DNA of 64,000 bases, from positions 48,599,781 to 48,663,780 of the forward strand of contig NC_053137.1 of the NCBI RefSeq assembly GCF_016808335.1, written 5' to 3'. How positions within the stretch are numbered: position 1 is the stretch's first letter; every line of letters starts with the position of its first letter. The stretch is from Panicum virgatum. Its lineage: Eukaryota; Streptophyta; Magnoliopsida; Poales; Poaceae. Of the stretch, positions 47,557 to 58,799 are shown piece by piece. A program made the translations under genes and the position numbers. The notes under the pieces were generated by a model. That model made no database searches. It was not told where the DNA came from and saw only the letters and a list, made by a program, of their open reading frames with translations.

Positions 47557-49002
47557 TCACCGGCGCTGGTCACCGGACGACGCCTCGGCGGCGGCACTCC
47601 TAGCCTTGCGCTCCTTGGCCGCGGCGAAGACTCTGGCCGCCCACTCCGCGAAGTAGGTCTCGTTGTGCCCGATCTGCCTTTCCTTCCAACAGTCTAGGAT
47701 GTCGGGGTTGTCGGGGCACGGCTCGCCCACGGGTTCCCACCACGAACCCTCGTGCCGCATCCCCGTCCAGTCCGCCATCCACCGGTACACGTACTGGCCT
47801 CCCCCCGCCCTCTGCTTCCACCCCAGCGGGTAGAACTCCATGACGCTGCTGTTTCGGTCCATGAACAGCATGTTGGTCATCTGCGCCCCGTGCGCCGAGA
47901 TCAGCACGTCCGTCGAGCTCAGCAACCTCACCTGCCAACACAGCAGAGAGAGAACAGAAGAAGAGGATGGAATTCAAGATCTCCTCGCAGTCACAATTCG
48001 TACGCAGGATCGGGGCAAGACCTGTTCGCAGAACGTTAAGTTGTTGGCGTGCGCGGCGGCGACGGCGCACCCGCCCACGCGCCTGCACTCCTCGAACACG
48101 CGCGTCACGGCCGCCTCGTCCTTGAACGCCCGCGCGCCCGCGCGGAACAGAAGCGTGACGCGCAGGGCAGCGGAAGCGTCGCCCTCGCCCTCGCCGCTGC
48201 CTCCGGCTTTCGACGACGAAGACGCGTCCACGCCGCAGTAGGCCCTGGCCTTGCACCGCATGAAGTCCGCCGCTCGGAGCATCCGCTCCTTGTTCATGCC
48301 CGCCACGTTCGCCCGGAACACCACCGCCTCCTCGAAGCACGCCTCCCCGGGCGCGTCGAACGTCTCGATGGCGACCGCGGCGCCCGTCGCCGCCTCCTCC
48401 AGCGTCGCCAGCCACCCGCTCATCTCCGTCCTCACCTCGCCCTGGTGGAACAGCGCCCACCTCACCGGCCGCGCCCGGCACCCGCTCCGCGCGTGCCACG
48501 ACGCGAACGGGACCAGCGCCGTCAGCCCGTGCCAGATGTTGGTGTGGTCGTAGGCCGTCTCGGACACGAACGCCAGACCCGGCAGGAGCACCGCGCCGCG
48601 GGGCAGCGCGTCGCGCCACGCGAACGCGTACGCATTCTTGGCGCCGTCGCGGCGGGAGGGGGCCGCCAGGCAGAGGAGCCGGCCTGCCGACGCCGGCGAA
48701 GGGAAGACCAGGTTCCTGGCCTCGGCCTCCGGCTCGGCGGTGGCGTTGAGGGTGCTGATGAACCATGTCTCCGCGCCTTGGCGCGTGTCCTTGAGAGGGA
48801 GGAAGGTGGCCGACGCGCGGAGGCGGTCGACGACTGCGCCGGGGACGGCCGCAGGCTGGCCGGCGCACCGGCAGACGGGGGAGAACATGCTGAGCTGTGT
48901 TTGAAAGTGGAGGTAGAAGACGACGGCGAGCAGGAGAGGAGGGAGGAGGCAGAGCGAGGTCTTGACAATGACATGGTTCGTGTTTGTGGCGATCTTCGCC
49001 AT
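47557..49002 (-). CDS. GT61-family glycosyltransferase (DUF563), xylan-modifying type
   Basis: Two exons, 48022-49002 and 47557-47931, with a 90-base GT-AG intron in phase 0; 451 residues. The start is the ATG at 49002. A short cytosolic tail and one membrane segment (about residues 13-31, LCLLPPLLLAVVFYLHF) make it a type II Golgi protein. Luminal motifs include AYDHTNIWHGL, ALFHQGEV and, in exon 2, DVLISAHGAQMTNMLFM followed by VMEFYPLGW, the conserved GT61 C-terminal block. The C-terminus has CPDNPDILDCWKE and NETYFAEW. Grass GT61 enzymes add arabinose, xylose or hydroxycinnamoyl-arabinose to xylan. Which sugar is transferred here cannot be read from the sequence. The family is greatly expanded in grasses; no paralogue is adjacent. 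Confidence 0.93.
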
Positions 49003-50160
49003 GGCTGGCCTTGTCAGTGTTTGGGCGAGAGAGTTTGTCTTGATTGCTAGAATGTTTCCGGTACACGAGCACTATAACCAAACTGTGCCTCGTCCAGCCG
49101 AAAAAAAAGGGAACCCCGTTGACTCCATACATCATACATGTAATTCGTGGTATAAAATGCAGAAGGCACGTCAACATTGTGCATTGGGAGTCTGAATTAC
49201 GAATTCAGCGCTGGCGTATCTGAAATGAGCCCGGGCTATCCGTGTAGCATGTGGAGATTTGGAGCAGAAACGAAGCAAAGCTGCTCTGTATTTGTGATTG
49301 GGCTTGGGCAAGTAGATCCTAGCCGAGCAACCACTGTATTACTTTTCTAATGATACCATCGACTACTGCATCAAGAACATTATTCAACCTTCTGACTGTT
49401 CAAACTCAGACGAAATTTCACCTTATAACCTTCCGTCTACGGTAGGCCAATGCAAACCTGAAACCATGCGTATCTGTCTACCTGTACATTTAAAAGGTAC
49501 AATTCTAGGTTTTTTCTTATATAGATTAGTGGTGGTGTGAAAAGACTCGTGCCCTCATTTATTGCCAATGTGGTTAGTTTTGGCATGCAATTCAAATCTG
49601 ACCACTTAGTTGGCAGATTAATAGAAACCCAATATCTAGAATTGCACTCTTTGTGGGATTTTTTTTCAAAAGTGGGATTGCACTTTTCATAGGACGGAGG
49701 GAGTAGCAAAATTTGTTAAGAGACAACTGGCCTTTTAGTAGGCGCTTCACTGCTTAGAGCATTTTTTAGCAAGATCAAGGCAAAATTCAGTATTTAAGAA
49801 ACTAAAACCTAACTAGAATATGCTAATTTCCAAATAATTACCAAACTCGATGAACTATACATGTTTGCTTCTCCATGTCCATGTGGATAGCTGCAGAAAC
49901 TAGCACATGTCCATGCATTCAGTTTTTTTTTTCAAAGGACCTTTCATCTGGTTTGGCACACATAGTATGATTAAGCACCAGATGAAGAGGATTTTAGTTG
50001 ACGATCCAGAGTACCTCTCTACACTTGAGATCTGCGTACAATCGATTGAGGAAAAAATGATTTACGATGGTTACGAAGGGCGTACAGATCACAAACTACA
50101 TTCATACATATTTCAACTTTGACTGTTGGAAACACTTAGCAAAATCTCGAAATAATCCTC
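49003..50160. other. Intergenic; Stowaway remnant near 49690
   Basis: Includes the promoter of the GT61 gene on its left side. A right end GGACGGAGGGAG followed by TA (about 49683-49696), with GGGATTGCACTTTTCATA before it, marks the end of a decayed Stowaway-type MITE; its left end is not found. No gene is recognised. Confidence 0.45.
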
Positions 50161-50256
50161 TCTAGTCACTTCGACATAAAAGCTACAGGGATCATGCTAT
50201 GTACAAAATCTAGTCACTTCGACATAAAAGCTACAGGGATCATGCTATGTACAAAA
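50161..50256. repeat. Perfect 48-bp tandem duplication
   Basis: The unit beginning TCTAGTCACTTCGACATAAA occurs at 50161-50208 and 50209-50256. Its end, GGGATCATGCTATGTACAAA, resembles GGGATCATGCTATTTACAAA at about 52823, just beyond the kinase gene's stop codon. Confidence 0.95.
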
Positions 50257-50884
50257 TCTACAGCGACCACTAATGCCGGGAAGATCACCTCAGAAGCAAA
50301 TTGAGCTCTTTGTGGCAGATCTTGATACCCGCCAATCTTATAATTTGTCAGTTTAGTCTGTCAAATTAGTCTTTCAGGTATACTCGCAAGGTAGATGTGC
50401 ATGCACATATTCACCATTTGAACTGGGTGATACCTCGCACGTTGCTACAGGATTTCTTAAATAAAATTTTAAAGAGAAATTTGAAAGTTGAAATACTAAG
50501 TTCTATGACAACATTCACAGAAAATCGGTGGAAGACATAAATTGATGATCTTAGTGGACGGTGATGTGGATAACTTGCATTTTGAGAGAAATATAGTTAA
50601 TGATTTTAGTGTGTGCAATATATATGATATGTAGATGTGTCATGTGTGTGCTTGTTGCGAGCGTTTATCAAACGAAAAGTCATTGAAGGAAAAAAAAAAC
50701 TCCCCACTACACACCATGTCTAGTCAGCCACCTGTCGCTTGGACGCCAAGCCGTCCAGAAAGCGAATGACTGGAGAAACTGGAAGACACACTGTAGCCAG
50801 TTGAGGCATCGGAACAGCCCACAACCACGCCATAGGTCCTCGTATCTTCTTCCGGCTTGGGCTCGGCGACCAGTGAATGGCAGC

Positions 50885-51815
50885 TCAAGGTGCGTACCCC
50901 AGCACCAGGTGAGTTCGCCTTCCACGACGGGGGTCTTTCTTTCCGCTTAGATACTTGCCATTCACGGGGCGCAGGATGTCGTACTGGCTGGGGCAAAATG
51001 CGCAGCTCCTTCTGTAGCGGCAGAGCGGTTCTTCTGTTGTCAGGCATGCATGATGCATCGATCAATCACATAGCAGAGATAGGGAAACAAAAAAGCAGGT
51101 GACTGACTAAGTATAGTAGGATTAAGAAAGGGAGTTCTTACCGATTATGGTGCACGTTTCAACGATTGGGTCATGGTCTTGCTTGTAGCGCAGCTCAGCG
51201 AAGAAGCGCTTGATCTTGTGAGGCGTCGTCCTCGTCCCTGGGCTGCGGCTGCGAGCCCAGAAGTTGACGTGGTACCAGGTGTGGTTCCTAAAGCACACGC
51301 AGTCTTCCATCAAGGGCTTGACAGGATCGAACTCCCCACCCTGCCATGTCGAGCACGCGTCTAATCTTTTATATAGTACCACACCGATCTGATCCACTCA
51401 TGTACGGAGCACTTGATCGGAATTGAGGACGTACCGGGTGCCTGGCGTTGTAGTGGCGGAGAGCGTGGTGGACGTTTTTCAAGACCATGGCATCGCGATC
51501 CCTGCACAAATTTCGTTTTTTTCCTTGTCAGTTGATCTGAATCCGAGTGACTGGTTCGATTGTTTAACGAACCTCGATTCGCTTGCTTGCGAGTAGCTAG
51601 GAAGGGGTAGGGGCAACTTACTCCTCCGTGCGCATGGAAGCCGGCGCTGGACGAATGCCTTTATCCCGCAGTTTCTTCTCCTTGCGCTTGCGCTCGAGGT
51701 GGCGGTTGCGCAATCGCAGCTGCTCCTCGCCGGACAGTTCGTGCAGGAACGCGCACCCAATATCATCGTCCGGCTACACCGCCGTCGCCGCCCGCTTCCG
51801 GGATGCCATCGCCAT
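50885..51815 (-). CDS. DUF3615-domain protein, early in-frame stop
   Basis: Four exons in consistent phase: 51622-51815, 51435-51501, 51142-51340, 50885-51033, 202 codons plus the stop. Exon 1 reads MAMASRKRAATAV, then TAG (51774-51776), then an open PDDDIGCAFLHELSGEEQLR and a basic helix (RNRHLERKRKEKKLRDKG). Exons 2-3 carry the DUF3615 core: HHALRHYNARHP, FDPVKPLMEDCVCFRNHTWY, HVNFWARSRSP, IKRFFAELRYKQDHDPIVET. Exon 4 has the closing Cys motif RSCAFCPSQYDIL and ends VLGYAP. The function of DUF3615 is unknown to me; it is a repeated family in grasses. Either translation starts downstream (an in-frame ATG in exon 1, just before TEEDRD) or codon 14 is a nonsense change (for example from CAG), making this a recent pseudogene or a sequencing error. 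A Tourist MITE lies about 20 bases upstream of the ATG. Confidence 0.72.
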
Positions 51816-51835
51816 TTTCTCCGATCTATGGTGTT

Positions 51836-52055
51836 TTTAGTTGGTGAAAAAGTTTAGATTTTGGTACTGTAGCACATTTTATTATTACTTGACAAATAAT
51901 GTCCAATCATAAATTAATTAGACTTAAAAGATTCATCTCGTGGTAATCAGTTAGACTGTCTAATTAATTATTTTTTTAATTACATTTAATGCTCCATGCA
52001 TGTGTGCGAAGATTCGATATGATGGGTAGTAGGAAATTTTTTGAAAACAGGGCCC
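51836..52055. mobile_element. Tourist-like MITE at the 5' end of the DUF3615 gene
   Basis: Right end AAACAGGGCCC followed by TAA (52056-52058), with internal motifs AAAAGATTCATCTCGTGGTA and CTAATTAATT typical of the Tourist copies in this window. The left end begins near TTAGTTGGTGAAAAAG, about 20 bases upstream of the DUF3615 ATG. Confidence 0.7.
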
Positions 52056-52058
52056 TAA

Positions 52059-53042
52059 TCTAAATATCTAACGCAAGCCCCAGGGTCTCGCCCACCCTTG
52101 TAATCTTCAGGCTAAGCAGGGACGCACGGTTAGTTCCCCGAACCCTGAAGCCGCCTATCTGTTTGTAGCAGCAGGCCGGCTGGCCGGCCAACGCTGGAGG
52201 GAGAAACTAAATAGAGTAGTGTAGTAAATCCTAACTCGACTCCAACAAAATCTTCGGATCCCAAGTTCCGGACAAGATCCGGCAATTTGTAGATATTCGA
52301 AACGAAACAGGCCTGGATGGAACGGATCTTCAGTCAATCAGTCACTTCAGCGTGCTACTCGATCACTAGATGAAGATGAAAAGATGGAGTCGCGTGGAAC
52401 GGATGCCGCATTTCCAATCGACGCCGTCAATGGGAGAAGACAGGCGCAGCTTTGCAACGAAGCAAGCTCTTTTTTTTAGACTAACGAAACAAGCTCTACA
52501 AAGGTGACTCGAGACTAACTACAGTTTGCATATGGATACGAAGAATTGCTATCAACCGTATCTCTTGACTATTGACACGCAGCCCATGATGGCGTATCAC
52601 GTATGCGAAAATCATGTTAGCAGAAATTTTGCATATTACCCAACCGAGTCGCATCAGGATCAGATCACAGAGTTGTTCCTGATGGCGCTTGCCAAAAATC
52701 ATACAAGACAACAGCTTATTTTTTCGAAAGATAAGACAACAGCTTATGAATTATGAACATTGCTTGAAAGATGGTTCAGTTTTGACAACATAAATTAGCA
52801 ACCCAGGCAAAGATAGGGGGAGGGATCATGCTATTTACAAAATTTACAGCAATTACCACAGTCGGGTTCATCAGCAATTACTGGAGAAAACCTACGTAAC
52901 AACCACCTGTTGCCTTGCTGAGAAAACCGAAGTTTATTATCCTCAGCTCTACACCAGCCAGTGGAGCCATTGTAAATCACACCAACCTTCTCAGCGATAA
53001 AAATGGACACCATTCCGATCTGGAGCTATATACTGGGTCAGG
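52059..53042. other. Intergenic and kinase 3' flank
   Basis: The last few hundred bases (about 52740-53042) should be the 3' UTR of the minus-strand kinase gene. No other gene is recognised; a 76-codon plus-strand frame at 52526 has no domain. Confidence 0.4.
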
Positions 53043-56000
53043 TCAGAAAGCCGTGCACAGATTACTCTTCAAGTTTGAAGAGCATTCTTGCTGAATGGTA
53101 ATGGCAGGACTACAGAGCCGACTTCTCTTCGGCTCTGATATTCTAACATGGGTTATTGCTGCTGTCAGTGCGTCAACTATGCCACATTCATCCTTATCAT
53201 CTGACCTTTCGCTTGAGTCTGACAATGACTCACATTCTGACCTAAGTCTGTCCCATGGAATCCTGGGTGTTAAAATCTTGTTAGCAACACATAAATTAGC
53301 AGTTACCACCTTCAAGGGGCATTCCGTGTAAAACAGTACCCATGGGTGACCTGAAATAGGCATTGGTAAGTAAATACATTATCAAATCAGAAAGCAATGC
53401 TAGGCAAGAAACTCTTCGGATCTTGAACTTACTAAGAACTTCATCAGCAGCCATTCTAGAAGAGACATCTCTATTCAACATTTGCCTAATAAGATCCTTC
53501 CCAAGACCTGATATTGATTCCCATGGACCACTGCTGAAATCAAGTTCAACCGTCTTTATAGACTCAAAGACGGCATCCAGAGAGTCTCCTTGAAATGGAA
53601 GTGAACCAAGCAGTAGTACATGTAGTAGCACACCAGCACCCCATATATCAACTTTCTCAGAATAACTTCCAGAAAGAACTTCAGGTGCCACATATGCTGG
53701 GCTCCCAGCTACACCAGACAATTTCTGACCTGTTTGATGCATCCAAAAAAACGTTAGCTAGTTTCCACAGCCACAGCCACAAATAAAAATAGATGGAATT
53801 ATGCCAATCAGGAGATGAAGCATGAAAATGGAAATACAACAGTACAACAGGAAGAAAAATAGAAAAACGTTAAAGGCTCAAACATCTCAGGATAGGTTAC
53901 TGCTGGTGGAGTGTTGGAAATAATGAATAAGCCCCTCATAGCCAAAACAGAACAAACCATAAGGTTATCCAGAAAATCTCATTAGAGTTTTTTTTACATC
54001 ACATTAGATGTAGGCTAGGAGTATTTTCAATCTAGGTATATGAACCAACAATACAGCATGGTAAATCCATTCTCACAAAACATTTTGAAGCACAGGTAAA
54101 AAAATGTAGGTTTGCTAAACTCATCGGTACCTTATACAATACATGCAGCTATTTCAGGAGCAAATGCCCCTGTTGCCATACAACTCTAAATCATAAATTC
54201 TATAATTCCATTCAAAAGTTGCACCACTTTCTAATACATAAAAGCGACTAAATCGCATTAGGAACATGGAAAATGGCAGTATATGGTATGCTAGGAAAAG
54301 CATGCTAGTCTCTGGCAGACCACAGTTCGACTGGAGTGGCATAAGACGTAAACATTACACAATGATCACTGCGAGTTCAGGACATCAGATCCAATTTTCT
54401 GTGCCCAGAAGGACTAGCAGCTCCAAATGGAAATTCATTAATTAGTATATCAACCAGCGCCAGGCTTCAATTCTCTTGGCATGCCTAACAAGACAGATGA
54501 CAAAATGATGCCTGCCTGCTCAGTTCATGACTCCAAAAACACAGCACAACACATCAATATGTAGACTGCACAGATAGCGAGCAGCCTAAACATCAATACC
54601 TGGCAAACTACAAGGTACAAGACAAATGGTGGAGCTAAAATACTTCAGTTACTCTATTTAGTTAGTTATATAACTAGACAATGAGACCCAAGCTATCAAA
54701 GTCCATTCAGCTCTTGCACATTAGGGTGTTATAAATCACTGTCTTCCACATAACGTAAAATTTTTAACTTCGCTATTCCTTGCAAGCAAGCAGAAACTAA
54801 ATGTCAAGAATTTCCTAGCACCAGTCTCGATTATCTTATCATACCTAGCAAGAGGAGATGACACGTGAATGGACACTTGGTTATGAACTCATGACTCCGA
54901 AAACACAGCTTGCGCTAGTATTGAGAGCATTTCTTCTTATGGAGTAATGGAAACCACACAAAACATCATATAAATTGTCAATTAGAACTCAGGTGGGAAA
55001 CAAAACAGACCACTGAGACCAGACATCGACAGTCGCCAACTTAAGGAAGACTCCAGAGATGAGTAAGGTTGAGTTGGCCTCATTTGCTTGTTACATGACC
55101 AAGTCAGGAATACCAGAGCTACATGGCTCACTTAGGTTCCTAGGCCATAAACGTATAAATTAGTTGACTCCAACTCAGTTTACATCACACTAGCTGATAC
55201 TGAGGGCCACGGCCACATATATGGGAAACCTGCAAAAATGCTAGCAGCCATGGTAAAACATAGATGAGTGATGAGTCTGTATATCAAGTGGAATTCTAGA
55301 GGCCTAAGACCTTGGCACCCAACTATAGTCTATACCCCAAGTAACATGGAAACATTGCTGAAATGTAGGCATAGTATAGCTATGTGCTGACATCATTTTT
55401 AGTTTACCACTGACACTTAAATACGACTGAACCTACTAGGATCCAATTTAGACTTCTGGTTGATGTTCTACTACTTTTAAAAGTCTTGCTTGACTCTACA
55501 TTGTTGGAATTCACTATAAAAACAATGTAACCAATACCATCTTCTTGGGCTTGAAAGTGCAAGCTAGCAACATTGCATAAAAAATTACCATTGGTGACCC
55601 GCGCAGCAAGTCCGAAATCGGCGAGCTTCATCTTCCCAGCCTTGGTGAGCAAAATGTTCTCCGGCTTGATGTCCCTGTGCACGACACCCATGTCGTGGCA
55701 GTACTTGAGCACGGCCATGAGATCTTTGATGAGAAGGGCGGCACGCTGCTCGGAGAACTTGCCCTCCCTGGCGATCTCGTCGAGCAGCCTGCCCCCGGCG
55801 CAGAGCTCCATGACGAGGTAGAACTTGTCGGCGTCCTCAAAGACGGCCTTGAGCGTGACGACGCCCGGGTGGCCCGAGAGGTGCTGCATGATCTCGACCT
55901 CGCGGTGGACCGTCTCCTCGCCGGTCCTGGGCAGGGCCTTGCAGGCGAACTCCTCGCCGCCGGCCCTGGCGCGGCAGATCCGGACGGAGCCGAACTTGCC

Positions 56001-56339
56001 GTGCCCGATCTCGGCGCCGAGCTCGTACTCGCTGTCGAGGCGCTTCTTGCGGCCCATCCGCGTGGCGGACTCGATGCAGCCCAGCTTGCGCTTGAGCCCG
56101 CGGCCGGGGCTGTCGGGCGCCGCCCGCCCGCTCGCGGGCGGCGCCGTCATCACCACGCCGCCCCGGGCCGAGGCGGAGGCCTCCGCGTCGCCGGAGGGCG
56201 GGGACCTCTTCTTCTTCTCGGGGCGCGGCTTGGGCTCGCGGCAGGTGCGCTTGCGGGCGGCGGCGGGCGCGTCGTGGAGGGATCCGGCCAGCGAGCACGC
56301 GGCGCGCGCGCCCTTGCGCTTCCGCGGCAACGAATCCAT
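53043..56339 (-). CDS. PEPKR2: PEPKR2-like serine/threonine protein kinase
   Basis: Three exons, 55589-56339, 53433-53729 and 53043-53350, with introns of 1,859 and 82 bases (GT-AG), giving 451 residues. A basic Ser/Pro-rich N-terminus (residues 1-95) precedes the kinase domain (about 105-365). The Gly loop is IGHGKFGSVRI (111-121), the ATP lysine is in EFACKAL (K134), the catalytic loop is VVHRDIKPENILL (HRD at 221-223), the Mg loop is LADFGLA (DFG 241-243), and the activation segment ends SPAYVAPEV. All residues needed for activity are present. The phrase ETVHREVEIMQHLSGHPGVV and the C-terminal HPWVLFYTECPLKVV point to the PEPC-kinase-related group (CDPK/CRK superfamily without EF hands). 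Arabidopsis PEPKR2 has no well-defined substrate that I can cite. A Ds element lies upstream of the start. Confidence 0.93.
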
Positions 56340-56888
56340 GCCGCTGGAGGGGGGGATCGGAAAAACCCTAGGAGGCGGCGGCGTGCTTGCGCCTCTTGCG
56401 TGTCATGGGGGTGGGGAGGGGGGAGTGCGGAGGCGTGCGTCGCTGGATCGGGGAAGGTGGGTGGTGCGAGACCGGGGGATGGGGAGCGAGGGGCTCGAGG
56501 AGGGGAGTAAGGAAAAGGGTGGGAAGAGTGGGAGAGAGATGTGGAGGACGGTGGTGGGGGTTGGCTGGTCCTCTTGGATGGGGACTCGTGTCGTGTGGCG
56601 TCGCCAGGCCGGCTCGGGACGTCGGGTCGGCTCGTCAGATCGTGGGGAGAGCACGGGAGAGTTTCTGGCTCGCAGCGCAGGAGTACGGCCGGAACCGGGG
56701 GCACCGGAGCAGCGTGATGTTGTCGGGCGCGGGATCTGCCTCTGCGCTGCGCTGCGCGGCGCAGCGGGAAAGTCACGCGACTTGACGACGCCGACGGTTC
56801 CTGCCCCGGCCGGTTGCGGACTGCGGTTGCGGTTGGGCTTGGGGCAACGGCGACGGGACGGGGTTTGACGGTGGGAATTTCCTCGTCA
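56340..56888 (-). promoter_or_regulatory. 5' UTR and proximal promoter of the PEPKR2-like gene
   Basis: About 550 bases of GC-rich sequence between the kinase ATG and the Ds insertion. Open frames here on both strands lack domains. No clear TATA box is seen, as is common for constitutive genes. Confidence 0.45.
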
Positions 56889-56896
56889 GCTGGACG

Positions 56897-57833
56897 TAGG
56901 GACGAAAGCGGTCGGGAACAGTCGGAAAAATACCTTAACCATTTTCGTTTTCATATTTTTATTCGGAAATGGAAACGGAAACGGGAAAGCTCGGTCGGGA
57001 AAACGAAATCGGTTATGCGGGATATCGGAAACGGTACAATTCGATCGGAAACACTTCGATAACGGTCGGGAATCGATAATAAAAAACGGGAACACCGACA
57101 CATATAACCACTCTAGATGTTCAACTCAATGCAATGGATATAATTGTGCATAGTACATAGGCAAATACTACTATAAGTTTATAGATGGCAATACCATTCA
57201 AAAGATTATATAATATATACGCTACATGAGATAATTAAGTTGAAAGATTCAATCACACTGTATTCCATGACATATTGATTCTTAAACAAGTTCAAGTGAC
57301 AAAGATCATTACACGAGTGCCCTTCCCCATCACATGCACGGCAGCAGCTGCATGCGGCATGCCCTTCCCCTGTTTCCCAGCACATGCACGGCAGCAGGCA
57401 GCAGCGCAGTGGCCAGCAAATGCGCCAGGTGCCCACGAGTGCGGCCCATGCGGCCCACGAGCATGGCGGCATCCAGCCAGCAAAGCCTACTCAATTAGTC
57501 CCACCTCGCGTACGCAAGCTGAGAAAGGGAACTGGGTGCTCTATATATAGAAGACCGAGGCACCCAGCTGCAACAGCTCTGCATGTTGTATTTTAATCAA
57601 TGCAATGCTAGTTACGGGAATAAATCCGGTAAAAAACGGGAAGTTTCCGATAAAATACGGGATCCGTGAATATGGTCGGGAAAAGTGCCTAACCGATTTC
57701 GTTCTCGTTTTCGCCGAATTTTTTCCGAATTTTTCCTGATTTCGAATTTTCCTGTGAATTCGATATTCGGTCGGGATATATGGTATACGGTGTCGGTCGG
57801 TACGGGATTTTTCTGTTCCTGCTTTCATCCCTA
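56897..57833. mobile_element. Ds-like element (Ac/hAT family), 937 bp
   Basis: Left end TAGGGACGAAAGC, right end (opposite strand) TAGGGATGAAAGC, differing at one position and matching the Ac/Ds terminal repeat. A perfect 8-bp duplication GCTGGACG flanks it (56889-56896 and 57834-57841). Both subterminal regions are rich in AAACGG and CGGTCGGGA words, the Ac transposase binding type. The interior (about 57120-57600) is unrelated, non-coding, and contains a duplicated GCACATGCACGGCAGCAG-like segment. No transposase is encoded, so movement would need Ac supplied elsewhere. Confidence 0.93.
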
Positions 57834-57841
57834 GCTGGACG

Positions 57842-58435
57842 CTAGGTGCGAGTCGCCAGGGAATTTGTGCGTGCTGGGCTGCTCTCTCGGACTGGACCTG
57901 AGGCCTCTGCTGGAGCTCACGCACCGACGAGTATCACGGGCCGGACGTGGGCGTCCTGCCTGGCACGGCGTTGGTCTGGCCTCGAATTTATTTCCGCTTG
58001 GCAGAGACGTCTGCAGCAGCCGTGTACGGTGCGCCGCTGTCGTTCCATCAAGCTCGAGCCGGCGGGATCCGGATCACTCGTTCTCCAGTTTCGTCTCTGA
58101 TTTTCTTTTTTTGTTTTGAGCTCGTTTATACTATAGAACACAGAAATTGAAATTTCATCAACCGAAGTTCAGTCGTTTTCTAACTTTCCTTGTGAACTAA
58201 TGAAACATTACCGAAAAGAGTCACCGAGAGCATCTAAAGCTAATCATGTCTACCAATAATGAGCTTTATGAGACCAAACATTGTTGTCATCGTTCTTAAA
58301 ATTGATTTGACTGTTTTGGTGAGAAATTACATCAGCAAAAGTTAAGATTTTCCATTCCGTTTTCTGCTATAATGATGTTGATGCTAAAATAGAATTATGT
58401 AACATCAAGAATAATTATCTTCTATCGTTTTTCGT
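57842..58435. other. Intergenic, nothing recognised
   Basis: GC-rich to about 58080, then AT-rich. No gene or delimited element is seen. Confidence 0.4.
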
Positions 58436-58534
58436 CCTGTTCGGCTGGCTGGGGACTGTTATGTACTGTAGCTACAATACTTATGTGTCATAACGTTTCC
58501 CAGTCTCAGCCGAACCAGCCAGCAAACCGAACGG
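58436..58534. mobile_element. Very small TIR element (about 100 bp)
   Basis: Ends CCTGTTCGGCTGGCTGG and, inverted, CCCGTTCGGTTTGCTGGCTGG, flanked by CGT/ACG. The interior has a short complementary stretch. A similar TGTTCGG...CCAGCC pattern is present at 61138-61270. The class is undetermined. Confidence 0.45.
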
Positions 58535-58544
58535 GACGTTTTTA

Positions 58545-58793
58545 GATTACACAGTACAACTCAGACACTCACAATGCACGCACACTCACACCCCTATGAA
58601 TTCACGTACGCAAACCCTCTCTATGAGCATCTTCGAAAACTGAATCAACAAATCCTCAAGATCGATGGGAACGTCACCTACCACTGAATGCATAACACCG
58701 TTAAATCCCAGAATATTCGCTCCCATGATGAGTCGAACCCAGGACCTTAGGTGTTACCGAAACTCTTGTAACCATTAAGCTACATGCTCTTTC
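58545..58793 (-). mobile_element. tRNA-derived SINE
   Basis: On the minus strand the 5' part contains a pol III A box (TAGCTTAATGGT, 58782-58771) and, about 35 bases on, a B box (GGGTTCGACTC, 58740-58730). The body contains GGAACG- and GTGAGTGTGCGTGC-type sequence known from grass SINE tails and ends in CTAAAAA. Length about 250 bp. The target-site duplication was not identified. Confidence 0.7.
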
Positions 58794-58799
58794 ACATCT

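Noticed and set aside
48049..49050. 333-codon plus-strand frame opposite the GT61 gene
   Set aside because: A shadow of the real GT61 coding sequence on the minus strand.
55677..56868. Long plus-strand frames opposite the kinase first exon
   Set aside because: Shadows of the GC-rich kinase exon and promoter.
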